Source of the DNA: Acidimicrobiales bacterium
Lineage (GTDB): Bacteria; Actinomycetota; Acidimicrobiia; Acidimicrobiales; SHLQ01
DNA: 41,917 nucleotides
Assembly: GCA_020628865.1 (NCBI GenBank)
Contig: JAHDEJ010000040.1
Location: forward strand, 1 to 41,917
Reading direction: 5' to 3'
Shown: positions 1 through 9,760 of the stretch, in pieces
Numbering within the stretch: the first letter of the stretch is position 1
Layout of the letters: each line of letters begins with the position of its first letter
Notes under the pieces: model-generated
What the model was told of the DNA's origin: nothing
Databases searched by the model: none
Seen by the model: only the letters and a program-made list of their open reading frames with translations
Position numbers and translations under genes: made by a program

Positions 1-776
1 CCCGGAGCGCAGTCGAAGACGAGGCCACGATCGCGCCCGGCGATCGCCTCCGGCCGAACGGTTCCGTCGGCCGACACGATCGCCCCGGCGGCGCTCGTGA
101 AACAGTGGGTGACGATGTCGCCGCCCTGGAGATGGTCGATCACGTCCCCGGTGATCGGATCGGCGTCCGGTGCAGCGAGCTCGCCGATGTGCACCATGAG
201 GGGGCGTGCCACCAACTCGCTGAGGGTCGCTGCGTGGCCGATCCACTGCACTCCGGCGGCCGCCGTGCCCCACACCTTCAGACCGGCGATACGCGTCTCG
301 TGGCGTTGGAACGCACCGAGGAAGTCGTCGAGGGACGCCGTTTGCATCTCGGGAATCGTCCGGCGAGTGTTGTGCGCCGCCTCGGGCTCCGTGATGCCAC
401 CCGCCTCGACCGCCATGAAGATGCGAATTCGGGTGTGGGCTTCGGCGATCTTGGTGGCGGCGAAGTCGTCGATCGTGGCGGCGCCGGAACCGCCGGCGTC
501 GACGATGGTCGGCACGGCGGCGTGCACGCCGATGGAGTCCGGGTCCGCCACGCCGGCCGCGCCAAACGTGTGGCAGTGGAGGTCGACGAGACCCGGGCTG
601 AGAATGCACCCGGTGCCGTCGATCGTGTGCATCGTGTCGGGAAGTTCCCAGCCGGCCGAGGATCCGGGCGGTCCGACGCGCGCCACGATTCCGTCGTCGA
701 TCAGGACATCGACGACGTCATCGAGATGGTCGGTCGGATCGATCCGCCGCACGTTGCGCAGGAGTGCACCAGGCAT
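1..776 (-). CDS. Amidohydrolase-family metallohydrolase, C-terminus cut by window edge
   Basis: Partial gene read leftward from an ATG at 776; about 258 codons are present with no stop before the window ends. The N-terminus is a short beta-rich segment followed by LVDLHCHT at residues 63-70, the metal-binding HxH (H67, H69) of cyclic amidohydrolases (dihydroorotase, adenine deaminase and deacetylase types). Further on, a conserved-looking Lys (GLKVWG) and His residues in MVHIGE and IVTHCF fit the remaining metal ligands of the TIM-barrel. The substrate cannot be told from sequence; the pattern resembles the amidohydrolase/deacetylase subgroup. It lies 86 bp downstream of a TetR gene on the same strand, so the two may be linked in regulation. 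Family confidence is high; function is open. Confidence 0.85.
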   Translation of the reverse strand, partial: MPGALLRNVRRIDPTDHLDDVVDVLIDDGIVARVGPPGSSAGWELPDTMHTIDGTGCILSPGLVDLHCHTFGAAGVADPDSIGVHAAVPTIVDAGGSGAATIDDFAATKIAEAHTRIRIFMAVEAGGITEPEAAHNTRRTIPEMQTASLDDFLGAFQRHETRIAGLKVWGTAAAGVQWIGHAATLSELVARPLMVHIGELAAPDADPITGDVIDHLQGGDIVTHCFTSAAGAIVSADGTVRPEAIAGRDRGLVFDCAP

Positions 777-862
777 CGAACGCGAAGGTACCGAACACTT
801 TCCGTATCGGTGTGACCGAATGAGTCAGCGATTGTCGCGTTCGGTGATGCGTGTGCGGAGGT

Positions 863-1468
863 TCAGCGATTCGAGCCGAGGCCGCGTAGGCCACGCCAGG
901 CCAGCTCGGCCATCATGGCGGCCGCATCGTCGGGGTTGCGACGCTCGCCCTCTTGAATCCAACGACGGACCGATGATTCGAGCATGCCGGCAATTGCGCG
1001 GGCGTACAGCAGACGATCGGCCCGATCCAGCCCCGGAATGTCGATGAAGTCGGCGGTGAATGCGGCGAAGGCGTCCTCCACCCGGAGGAGCTCCGCCGTG
1101 AATGAGGGATCGGAACGAACGCCCTCGCCGAACAGCACCGTGAAGTGGCCGGGCTCGTCGGCAAAGAAGCGGAAGAAGGTCGAGAAGGAGCGTTCGACCT
1201 GCTCCCGACCGTTGGCCGCGCTCGTGACGACGTCGGAGAGGCGCTCGACGAGCTCTTCGCCGGTGGCCGCAAGCAGCTCGAGGTAGAGGTGGTGCTTGGA
1301 GTCGAAGTGCTGGTACAGCACCGGCTTCGTGACCCCGGCCTCCAACGCCACGTCGTTCATCGACGTGGCCACGAACCCGTTGCGTCCGAACGTGGCGAGC
1401 GCCGCTTGCAGCAGCTGCTCCCGGCGCTCCTCCGCTCCGAGACGGGTGGTCTGTCGATTCGAACTCAC
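863..1468 (-). CDS. TetR/AcrR-family transcriptional regulator
   Basis: A 201-aa one-component repressor-like protein. Residues about 10-60 form the TetR N-terminal helix-turn-helix (RREQLLQAALATFGRNGF, then SMNDVALEAGV and KPVLYQHFDSK, the recognition-helix signature). The rest is an alpha-helical ligand/dimer domain ending in a basic segment. The length is typical. The GTG start at 1468 is supported by a TACGGT -10 hexamer 7 nt upstream, suggesting a leaderless transcript. The next gene on the strand is the amidohydrolase at 776, a candidate target along with the regulator itself. I see no strong palindromic operator; a weak ACCGA(12)TCGGT pair lies at 790-811. The ligand is unknown. Confidence 0.93.
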   Translation of the reverse strand: MSSNRQTTRLGAEERREQLLQAALATFGRNGFVATSMNDVALEAGVTKPVLYQHFDSKHHLYLELLAATGEELVERLSDVVTSAANGREQVERSFSTFFRFFADEPGHFTVLFGEGVRSDPSFTAELLRVEDAFAAFTADFIDIPGLDRADRLLYARAIAGMLESSVRRWIQEGERRNPDDAAAMMAELAWRGLRGLGSNR

Positions 1469-1475
1469 GACACTG

Positions 1476-1481
1476 ACCGTA
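1476..1481 (-). promoter_or_regulatory. -10 element TACGGT of the TetR gene
   Basis: TACGGT on the minus strand, 7 nt before the GTG at 1468. It matches the actinobacterial TAnnnT -10 consensus at leaderless spacing. No clear -35 is visible. Confidence 0.55.
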
Positions 1482-1512
1482 GCGCGCCGGGCCCCGAGAC
1501 AAGCAGGCGGCG

Positions 1513-1809
1513 TCAGCGTCGCCGTCGTTGCGCCGCCCCGTCTTCCTCCCAGCGTTCCGCACCCCGGATGGCGTACGTGACCTGGATGGCGATCGCCAGG
1601 ATGATGCTGCCGACGATCAACAAGCCGACGATGACCGAGATCAGGCCGGTGGAGAAGCTGGTGAACAGGCCCACGAAGAAGCCGATGGTTGCGCCCAGGT
1701 AGCAGAGATAGCCGACCCGGCTGGCCGAATTGGCGCGGCGGCGGATCAGGGCCCGCTGCTGCAGGATCGGATCGTCATCGGAGGCGGGAGCGTCTGCGTG
1801 GTCGGCCAC
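1513..1809 (-). CDS. Small two-helix membrane protein, unknown
   Basis: A 98-aa protein with a GTG start at 1809. It has an acidic N-terminus (ADHADAPASDDD), a basic RRRANS stretch, two adjacent hydrophobic segments (about residues 33-52 and 55-80) and a basic C-terminus ending in RRRR. I do not recognise a family. It lies 17 bp downstream of the DUF5317-like membrane protein on the same strand and may be cotranscribed with it. The start is uncertain: the only purine-rich stretch, GGAGG, is almost touching the GTG. Confidence 0.7.
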   Translation of the reverse strand: MADHADAPASDDDPILQQRALIRRRANSASRVGYLCYLGATIGFFVGLFTSFSTGLISVIVGLLIVGSIILAIAIQVTYAIRGAERWEEDGAAQRRRR

Positions 1810-1826
1810 GCCTCCAGCCTGCCCGA

Positions 1827-2828
1827 TCAGCCGTCAGATTGCGCCAATTGGCGGTGTTGCGACCGGCGGCCGCGAATCCGGTTCCGACGGTGGCCCGGCG
1901 AGGGCGGTGCCAGGGTGGTCAAGCGACGGTCGGCTTCCGCCCGGCGACGGAGGAACTCGGCGAGCTGATCGTCGGTGGGCGACACGGTGAGGTCGATGAT
2001 CGGCCGACGGTCGGTCAGATCGATCACCTCGCCGCTCTCCACCGCGGCCTCGGTCTGACGGGGCGCCGGGTTGGCGGGGGAGTGTTCCGATGCTGGGATG
2101 GGCGGTGGCCGAAGGTCCGGTTCTTCGCCGTGCGGGGTCTTTGCGTGGGCCGGTGTGCGGCGGCGGGTGGCATGGCGAACCTTGCCGCCCGGTGCGGCGT
2201 GCGCAGGTCCGGAGCTGGTTCCCTCGTCGGTCAGGTCGATGACGTCATCGTCGTCGTCGCTCACCGTGTAGTAGCCGGCGTTGTCGTCTTCGCGCCGGCG
2301 GGCGCGGAGGAACAGGTTCATCGTGAGGTCGGCGAGTGCCACGAGGATGATGAGGTCGCCGATCGAGACGACCCGGTTGACGACCGGCACTGGAATGACG
2401 TCACCGAGGAAGGCGAGTCGAGTGGCGGATGCCGTGGACTCCCGTGGCCCGTCGATCACGGCCGAGCCGGCGGCATCGACAACGCCGACGGACTGGAGCG
2501 CCAGTTCCGACACCGGCACGGCGCCATTGGCGAGAACGGGGAAGAGGTTGAGCACCATGCCGATGCTCAGGACGATCATCCCGGTGAGTGTCAGGTTGGC
2601 GGCGGCGAACCCGAGGAACGAGAGCATCGCGATGGTCAACCAGAACATCGGAATGCTGGGTTCGAGCACGTTCAGGATGAGTGTCGCGCCGATACCGGCG
2701 ACGAGCAGACCCTTGGCCTTGATGCGGGCGTCGACGATTCCAGCGAGGCGACCACCGCGGATGCGGCCGATCGCGGCACCGGTCAGGAGAGAGAGGATCG
2801 CAAGCAGCACGACGGACAACTTACTCAA
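1827..2828 (-). CDS. Membrane protein, probable DUF5317 family
   Basis: A 333-aa protein. The N-terminal ~190 residues hold five or six hydrophobic helices with short loops, including the pattern GMVLNLFPVLANGAVPVS, which resembles the NG.MPV-type loop of actinobacterial DUF5317 membrane proteins. The remaining ~140 residues are hydrophilic, low-complexity and probably cytoplasmic, with three repeated 'IDLTD/T'-type motifs (VIDLTDEG, VIDLTDRR, IIDLTVSP). The biochemical role is unknown. The annotated start is TTG at 2828; a TTG three codons in is equally possible. The repeated IDLT motifs in an otherwise disordered tail could be short interaction motifs. Family assignment is from memory of the loop pattern, so moderately sure. 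Confidence 0.75.
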   Translation of the reverse strand: MSKLSVVLLAILSLLTGAAIGRIRGGRLAGIVDARIKAKGLLVAGIGATLILNVLEPSIPMFWLTIAMLSFLGFAAANLTLTGMIVLSIGMVLNLFPVLANGAVPVSELALQSVGVVDAAGSAVIDGPRESTASATRLAFLGDVIPVPVVNRVVSIGDLIILVALADLTMNLFLRARRREDDNAGYYTVSDDDDDVIDLTDEGTSSGPAHAAPGGKVRHATRRRTPAHAKTPHGEEPDLRPPPIPASEHSPANPAPRQTEAAVESGEVIDLTDRRPIIDLTVSPTDDQLAEFLRRRAEADRRLTTLAPPSPGHRRNRIRGRRSQHRQLAQSDG

Positions 2829-2851
2829 CCTTCGCGCGGAGTGTGGGGAAC

Positions 2852-2872
2852 GTTCGCGCGAAGCGCGCGAAC
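2852..2872. other. GC-rich hairpin between two minus-strand genes
   Basis: Perfect 8-bp arms GTTCGCGC and GCGCGAAC with a 5-nt loop, in the 62-bp gap between the lipoprotein gene's stop and the next gene's start. There is no T-run on either strand, so a classic intrinsic terminator is not supported. It may still slow transcription or be a small repeat. Confidence 0.5.
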
Positions 2873-2890
2873 CGGTCGCTCAGATCGTGC

Positions 2891-3463
2891 TCAGATCGCC
2901 GAGCCGCGAGCGGTCTGCGTGAGCGGTTCGCCACTCGTGTCGTACAAGAAACACGTGACGCGGCGGTGCCGACCAACCGGATGTTCGAACGTCTCCTGGG
3001 TCGGCTGCAGGAAGTCGATTCCGTACACCGAGAGTTCGTATTCCTCGCCGACGAAATCGAAGAACGCCTCGTAACAGAGCTCGGTGCTCCACTCCGACAT
3101 CTTCAACTCGCCGGGATAGGGGGCGCCGTTCGGGGCCGGGAACTCGGCCTCGTGGTACACCTCCTTGTCGTGCGGCTGGTTGCAGTCGATCGCCGCCGTG
3201 ATGTTGATGCGCCGTTCTTCGGTCTCGTCGATCCAGCTCACCTCGTTGAAGCACTGGCCCGACCGCAGATCGAACGGGTTCAGCGGCGCGCCCGTCCACT
3301 CCGGAATGCCGTCGTCGTCCTCGTCCTGCTCTTCGACGGTGCTCTCCTCGCCGGTGGCATCGTTCGAATCGTCGTCTTCGGTGGCAGCATCAGAACTGCA
3401 GGCGCTCACCGAAGCGAGCGCAAGGACGAGAACGAGCAGTCGCCGCAGGGCCGGGCTGATCAT
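2891..3463 (-). CDS. Lipoprotein, septum-formation-like family
   Basis: A 190-aa exported lipoprotein. The N-terminus is a lipoprotein signal peptide (RRLLVLVLALASVSAC) with a good lipobox VSAC at about residues 19-22, then an acidic linker rich in D and E (residues about 25-55). The folded part contains GQCFNEV, IDCNQPHDKEVYH, and later paired Cys (ELCYEAF, RVTCFLYD). The 'G.C....V.C..PH..EV' pattern is the hallmark of the actinobacterial septum-formation/DUF4190-tail domain, although a direct role in division is not established for most members. It follows the sortase gene by 58 bp on the same strand. The start at 3463 is supported by TACCGT 8 nt upstream. Confidence 0.85.
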   Translation of the reverse strand: MISPALRRLLVLVLALASVSACSSDAATEDDDSNDATGEESTVEEQDEDDDGIPEWTGAPLNPFDLRSGQCFNEVSWIDETEERRINITAAIDCNQPHDKEVYHEAEFPAPNGAPYPGELKMSEWSTELCYEAFFDFVGEEYELSVYGIDFLQPTQETFEHPVGRHRRVTCFLYDTSGEPLTQTARGSAI

Positions 3464-3471
3464 GGGAACAG

Positions 3472-3477
3472 ACGGTA
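3472..3477 (-). promoter_or_regulatory. -10 element TACCGT of the lipoprotein gene
   Basis: TACCGT on the minus strand ends 8 nt before the ATG at 3463, giving a leaderless or near-leaderless transcript. Confidence 0.5.
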
Positions 3478-3521
3478 GCGAGTTGCCGTCGGCAACTGAA
3501 GTCGACCCGGGGGATTCCCGG

Positions 3522-4718
3522 TCAGCCGGCCGGGAGGAACCGGTCGATCTTCTCGAAACTCAGGCCCATCAGCACGACGACCGGCACGAGTCCGATCGCA
3601 ATCGCCGGCCAGCGTCTCCACCGTCGGGAGAGCTCCTTGAACCCGACATAGGTCGCAATTGCGGCCAAGCCCCACAGGATCGCCGGGACCAACGCATCCG
3701 AATCGCCGTTCAACCCTTCGTCGAGCGACACCTCGTCGATGAAGGCCGATCGGTCGACCTCGGCCGCGGCGTCCTCGGTCTCGGCGGCAACGTCGTCCGT
3801 CAGCGAGTCCGCAACCGTTCCGTCCTCGTTGAGCCCGGTCGCTTCCTCCGAGCCGACCACGTTCTCGGACGCGAGGTTGATGTCGTCAGCCGACAGGTAC
3901 TCGGCCGGGGGAGGGGGAGCGTCGACCGGCTCACCCACCAGTTCGGCGGCCACGATGATGCGCTGCCGGGCCGAGTACTTCGGGTGACAGGCGGTGAGCG
4001 TCAGCCGGTTGTCGCCGAACTCGCCCAGGACCCAGACCGCTTCCGGGCCGACGATGATGTGGCCGAGGTCCTCGTCACCCTCGGGAACGCGGAAGTCCAC
4101 GTTGGCCGGCAGCTTGTCCGGAGCGAACGCCTCGCCCGCCGGCAGGACCCGGTACGTGAAGAAGCCCTGCACGGTTCGGACGTTGATCTCGTCTCCGGGC
4201 TGCAGCTCGTCGATCCGGTTGAACGGCGCGCCATAGGTGGTGCGGTGTCCGGCGATTCCCGAATTGCCAGCCTGCCCCGGAAGGACCGTCGCCCGGTAGT
4301 GCCCGGGGCCGTTTCGCAGATCCTCGACCTTCACCCCTTCGACGACGACCTTCCGAATGTCGATCGACGGGGCGATGATGCGAGCGATCGCGTCGCCGCC
4401 GTCGCGGTACAAGGCTTCGGCAAGATCCTCTTCGAAGACCGGGATGGTGTTGTCGGTCGTGGTGGTCGTCGACGGCGGCACCGTCGTCGTGCTGGTGGCA
4501 GGAGCCTCGGTCGTGGCCGGAGCCGTCGTCGTGGTCGTCGTCGTTGTCGGAACGGCGTCGAGATCGTCCAGCAACTCGTCGAATTCGGAGTCCAGGGCTC
4601 CCTGCGCCGACGCCTCCTGGATTCCCGTACCCCAGAGCTGATAGGCGACGAACAACAAGACGACGACACCCGAGGTGATGAGAAACCGGCCGACGGAGCC
4701 GAGAATGCGGGAAGCCAT
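3522..4718 (-). CDS. Sortase, class E-like, with Thr-rich stalk and C-terminal TM helices
   Basis: A cysteine transpeptidase that would join sorting-signal proteins to the envelope. From the ATG at 4718 the product is 398 aa: an N-terminal TM helix (about residues 10-30), a stalk made almost only of T, A, P and S (58-90), the sortase barrel (about 110-260), an acidic linker, and two C-terminal hydrophobic helices (about 345-390). The catalytic set is visible: His158 in AGHRTT, Cys244 in TLTACHPKYSA, and Arg251 or Arg253 just after. I chose this start because TACGTT lies 7 nt upstream; an in-frame ATG at 4820 would add 34 residues before the TM. No LPXTG-like substrate occurs in this window. 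It diverges from ccmA. Confidence 0.9.
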   Translation of the reverse strand: MASRILGSVGRFLITSGVVVLLFVAYQLWGTGIQEASAQGALDSEFDELLDDLDAVPTTTTTTTTAPATTEAPATSTTTVPPSTTTTTDNTIPVFEEDLAEALYRDGGDAIARIIAPSIDIRKVVVEGVKVEDLRNGPGHYRATVLPGQAGNSGIAGHRTTYGAPFNRIDELQPGDEINVRTVQGFFTYRVLPAGEAFAPDKLPANVDFRVPEGDEDLGHIIVGPEAVWVLGEFGDNRLTLTACHPKYSARQRIIVAAELVGEPVDAPPPPAEYLSADDINLASENVVGSEEATGLNEDGTVADSLTDDVAAETEDAAAEVDRSAFIDEVSLDEGLNGDSDALVPAILWGLAAIATYVGFKELSRRWRRWPAIAIGLVPVVVLMGLSFEKIDRFLPAG

Positions 4719-4725
4719 GATGCTG

Positions 4726-4731
4726 AACGTA
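4726..4731 (-). promoter_or_regulatory. -10 element TACGTT of the sortase gene
   Basis: TACGTT on the minus strand, 7 nt before the ATG at 4718. It lies within the 157-bp divergent region shared with the ccm operon. Confidence 0.5.
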
Positions 4732-4862
4732 TCGGCCCCGTCGGCGACGGAGCGAGAGCCGGTGTCGAAGAATCGGGTAAGCCGATGTGAGAACGGTCTA
4801 AGAAACTGCCGGTCGGCCATTGGGATCGCCGGTTTCCGCGGGGCGTGATGGCGGGGTCCCGC

Positions 4863-4868
4863 TAGCGT
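4863..4868 (+). promoter_or_regulatory. -10 element TAGCGT of the ccm operon
   Basis: TAGCGT ends 7 nt before the GTG of ccmA, a leaderless configuration. This is probably the main promoter for the whole ccmA-I run, because the later genes are closely packed. No convincing -35. Confidence 0.55.
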
Positions 4869-4875
4869 CCAACAC

Positions 4876-5526
4876 GTGTCGGTGGTCTCGCTCCGCAACA
4901 TCGTCGTGCTGCTCGGGCAGTTCCCCGCGCTCTCGGGAGCGACCCTCGAGGTGCAGGCCGGCGAATCCGTGTTGCTGCAAGGCCCGAATGGCGCCGGAAA
5001 ATCGACGCTCCTGCGGCTCTGCGCCGGGCTGCAGCGGGTCGAACGGGGCGACGGATCGATCCTCGGGCACGACCTCCACCGGGAACGGCGGATCATCCGC
5101 CGTCGGGTGGGCCTGGTCGGACACCGCACCATGCTCTACGACGACCTCACCACCGGCGAGAACCTCCGTTTCTGGGCGCGAGCCGTGCGGGCGACGCCGG
5201 AAGAACTGGACCAGGCGATCGAGCGCATGCAGATCGATCGTCGGCTCATGGACGTGCCCACACGCCAACTCTCTGCCGGGCAGCGTCGCCGCACCGCTCT
5301 CGCCGTGGCCGCCGCGCGCCGGCCCGAACTCTGGCTGCTCGACGAACCCCATGCCGGCCTCGACCAGGCCGGGCGGGACATCGTCGATTCGCTCATCACC
5401 GACGCAACCGCCGCCGGGGCGACCGTCCTCGTCGCGTCCCACGAACTGGACAGGGTCCGCCCGGTCGTCGACCGGCAGGTCACCGTGGCCGGCGGCCTCA
5501 TCCTGGAGGGCGCAGATGCTGTCTGA
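4876..5526 (+). CDS. ccmA: Haem exporter ATP-binding subunit CcmA
   Basis: A 216-aa ABC ATPase powering the CcmABCD haem export/release complex of cytochrome c maturation System I; it is peripheral on the cytoplasmic face. Walker A is GPNGAGKST (about residues 36-44), the signature is LSAGQRRR (about 132-139), Walker B is LWLLDEP (about 152-158) followed by HAGLD, and the switch His is in ASHELD. Length is standard for CcmA. The start is GTG at 4876, preceded by a TAGCGT -10. Its 3' end overlaps ccmB by 11 bp. Assignment is firm because the whole ccm set follows. Confidence 0.96.
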   Translation: MSVVSLRNIVVLLGQFPALSGATLEVQAGESVLLQGPNGAGKSTLLRLCAGLQRVERGDGSILGHDLHRERRIIRRRVGLVGHRTMLYDDLTTGENLRFWARAVRATPEELDQAIERMQIDRRLMDVPTRQLSAGQRRRTALAVAAARRPELWLLDEPHAGLDQAGRDIVDSLITDATAAGATVLVASHELDRVRPVVDRQVTVAGGLILEGADAV

Positions 5527-6184
5527 TGTGCTCCTCATCGCCGGCAAGGACCTCCGGGTCGAACTGCGCTCGCGCATCGCCCTGAACCAGGTCGTGCCGT
5601 TCGCGCTGCTCGTGCTCGTGCTGTTCGGCTTTGCACTCGACGCCGACAGCTCCACGCTCGCCACGTTCACCCCCGGCCTCTACTGGGTCGCCGTCGTGCT
5701 CGCCGCGCTCCTCGCCGTGCACCGGTCCGTCTCGCTCGAAGACGGTGACGGCGCCGACGAAGGACTCCTCATGTCCGGGCTGCACCCGGCATCGGTCTTT
5801 CTCGGCAAGGCGGTCGCCCTCATCGCCGAGCTGCTGCTCCTCGCCCTCGTGCTGCTGGGCGGCGTCCTCATCCTCTACGGCGCACCTGTGGATGACGTCA
5901 CACTGCTGCTGCTCACGACCGTTGCGGCGGTCATCGGTGTCGGCGCCGCCGGTACGCTCTATGGCGCCCTGCTGTCCGGCCAACGTGCCCGGGAGACCAT
6001 CTTGCCGATCCTGCTGCTGCCCGTCCTCGCCCCGGTCGTGATCGGCGCGTCACGGGCCTTCGGCGACGCCATGGGATCGGTCGCCACCGACGGCTGGTCG
6101 TGGCTGCTATCGCTCACCGGATTCGCGATGTTGTACCTGGCGGTCGGCTCCGTTGCGCACGGCGCCCTCATGGAGGAGGCATAG
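5516..6184 (+). CDS. ccmB: Haem exporter permease CcmB
   Basis: A 222-aa integral membrane protein with about six TM helices, the permease partner of CcmA. The N-terminus (KDLRVELRSR) is the typical cytoplasmic lead-in of CcmB, and the middle contains the EDGDGADEGLLMSG segment between TM2 and TM3, a CcmB hallmark (usually LF..D..DG.L). The ATG at 5516 lies inside the end of ccmA in another frame (11-bp overlap), implying translational coupling. The open frame continues much further upstream, but there it lies inside ccmA and lacks membrane character. Confidence 0.94.
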   Translation: MLSDVLLIAGKDLRVELRSRIALNQVVPFALLVLVLFGFALDADSSTLATFTPGLYWVAVVLAALLAVHRSVSLEDGDGADEGLLMSGLHPASVFLGKAVALIAELLLLALVLLGGVLILYGAPVDDVTLLLLTTVAAVIGVGAAGTLYGALLSGQRARETILPILLLPVLAPVVIGASRAFGDAMGSVATDGWSWLLSLTGFAMLYLAVGSVAHGALMEEA

Positions 6185-6220
6185 GAATGGGAGCGGGACA
6201 CCGATGAACGGGGAACCACA

Positions 6221-7054
6221 ATGACGACGACACAGGAAGTGGTCGAGACCGGTCGATTCGACACGGCCACCGGCTCACGGACGACCCGAATGTTGGGTTG
6301 GGCCCTCATCGTCGGCCTGATCGTTCTGCTCTGGCTTGCGTTCGTCGCCACCGATCCCGACATTCGCATCGACGCCGCGTCCGGCGACGAGATCGGCCAG
6401 TTCGACGCCGTCCGCCTCATCTACGTCCACGTGCCGATGGCGATCGTGGCCTACACGGCCTTCACCGTCACGGCCATCGGCTCCGTGATGGTGCTCCTGC
6501 GCCGGTCCGTCTGGTGGGACCTCGTGGCCGGTGCGTCCGCCGAGATCGGCGCCGTCGCCTCCGCCCTCACCCTCATCACCGGTTCGATCTGGGGCCGACC
6601 CATCTGGAACACCTACTGGCGATGGGACGACGTCCGTCTCATGACGACGCTCGTTCTGTTCATGCTGGCGCTCGGCTACCTCGCCGTTCGTCGACTCGAG
6701 GGCAGTGCCGAGTCCCGGGCCCGGCGGGCCGCCATCGTCGGCATCCTCCTCGTCATCAACTCGATCATCGTGAACCGATCGGTCGAGTGGTGGGCCAGCC
6801 AAACCCTCCACCAACAGTCGACCATCACCGACGCCGCCATCGAGGACCTCACCCTCTTCACGTTCATGTACGCCATCGTGTTCGGCCTTGCCGGCTACGT
6901 CTGGCTGCTGATCAAGGGCTTCCGTGTGGCCTGGCTCGAACGACAGAACGAACGCTTCGGCCTGGTCGAAGCACTCGAACAACGACGGGCTGAAGCCGAA
7001 CGCACCGACGCCGTCAACGCCGCAGTGGACACCGGAACAGGAGACCAGTCATGA
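6221..7054 (+). CDS. ccmC: Haem-handling membrane protein CcmC
   Basis: A 277-aa protein with six TM helices that presents haem to CcmE. The tryptophan-rich WWD-type haem-binding segment is WGRPIWNTYWRWDD at about residues 125-138, close to the family's WG.P.W...W.WD. Candidate axial His residues are in IYVHVPMA before it, and in a later loop (LHQQS). The last ~45 residues are charged and helical, longer than in proteobacterial CcmC. The ATG at 6221 follows a weak GGGGA. Its TGA overlaps the ccmD ATG (ATGA). Confidence 0.95.
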   Translation: MTTTQEVVETGRFDTATGSRTTRMLGWALIVGLIVLLWLAFVATDPDIRIDAASGDEIGQFDAVRLIYVHVPMAIVAYTAFTVTAIGSVMVLLRRSVWWDLVAGASAEIGAVASALTLITGSIWGRPIWNTYWRWDDVRLMTTLVLFMLALGYLAVRRLEGSAESRARRAAIVGILLVINSIIVNRSVEWWASQTLHQQSTITDAAIEDLTLFTFMYAIVFGLAGYVWLLIKGFRVAWLERQNERFGLVEALEQRRAEAERTDAVNAAVDTGTGDQS

Positions 7055-7221
7055 CCCATGTCGGATATCTCGTCGCCGGGTGGGGGAGCGCCTTCCTCAT
7101 CATCGGCATTTACACCTGGGTGCTCATTCAGCGGGGCAACCGGCTGGCCAAGCGCGTGCCGGTCGAGAAGCAGCGCTGGATGTCTGCGCGTGACGAAGCC
7201 GAACGGATCGGAGACGCCTGA
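7051..7221 (+). CDS. ccmD: Small haem-export protein CcmD
   Basis: A 56-aa protein easily missed because of its size. It begins MTHVGYLVAGWGSAF, runs through one TM helix (about residues 7-25: LVAGWGSAFLIIGIYTWVL), and has a basic cytoplasmic tail (RGNRLAKRVPVEKQRW). The Tyr/Gly-containing TM and following basic arm match CcmD, which holds CcmC with CcmE and helps release holo-CcmE. It overlaps ccmC by 4 bp (ATGA) and shares the A of its TGA with the ATG of ccmE (TGATG), exactly where ccmD is found in System I operons. Confidence 0.9.
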   Translation: MTHVGYLVAGWGSAFLIIGIYTWVLIQRGNRLAKRVPVEKQRWMSARDEAERIGDA

Positions 7222-7804
7222 TGGTGCAGCTCGACCCCGAATCCGTCGACGCGGGCCCGGACGACCTCGACCTCACACCCCGCAACATCGATTCGATCCG
7301 CACCGGCCGCCGGCTCGGTCCGTCGCTGGTGCTCCTCGTGGTCGTCGGGGTCATCGGCTTCGTCCTCTTCCAGGGACTCAGCGGGGCCACGCTCTCGCTC
7401 AACGAGGCCAACGACGCCGTCGCAGATCGTGACGAACTCGGCGAACGGCGCTTCCGACTCCTCGGCTCGCCGATCGCCATCACCGAAGGTGAAGCCGAGA
7501 TCGACGGCACCCGAGTCACGCTCTTCACCGTTGCGTGCGATGGCGTCGCCGTCGACGTGGCCCACCGGGGCGACGCCGCCGAGTCCTTCCAGATGGGTGT
7601 GCCGGTCGTGCTCGAAGGCCGCTGGCACAGCCCCGACGACGCCGTCGGCGGACTGCCGTTCGTCGAGTGGACCGATGGCGCCAACGACGGCTGGTTCTTC
7701 GACAGCGACGAAATGCTCGTGAAGCACGACAACGACTACCGGACCGATCGCATCGAACAGGCCGCCTCCTGCGGCACCGATGCCATCGACGCACCGGCCG
7801 CCTG

Positions 7805-7805
<1 letters not shown>
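7221..7805 (+). CDS. ccmE: Periplasmic haem chaperone CcmE
   Basis: A 194-aa haem chaperone that binds haem covalently outside the membrane and passes it to CcmF. It has an N-terminal cytoplasmic stretch, one TM anchor (about residues 34-51) and an OB-fold domain. The haem-binding motif HxxxY is present as H169-DND-Y173 in MLVKHDNDY, matching the classical LAKHDENY and not the CxxxY variant of some archaea and Gram-positives. The protein is longer than proteobacterial CcmE (about 160 aa), with extra residues at the N-terminus and before the motif. Start and stop overlap ccmD and ccmF by one base each. Confidence 0.95.

Positions 7806-9756
<1,951 letters not shown>

Positions 9757-9760
<4 letters not shown>

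Noticed and set aside
4719-4820. Sortase start at ATG 4820
   Set aside because: It adds a charged stretch before the TM helix and bypasses the TACGTT/ATG 4718 arrangement; kept only as an alternative.
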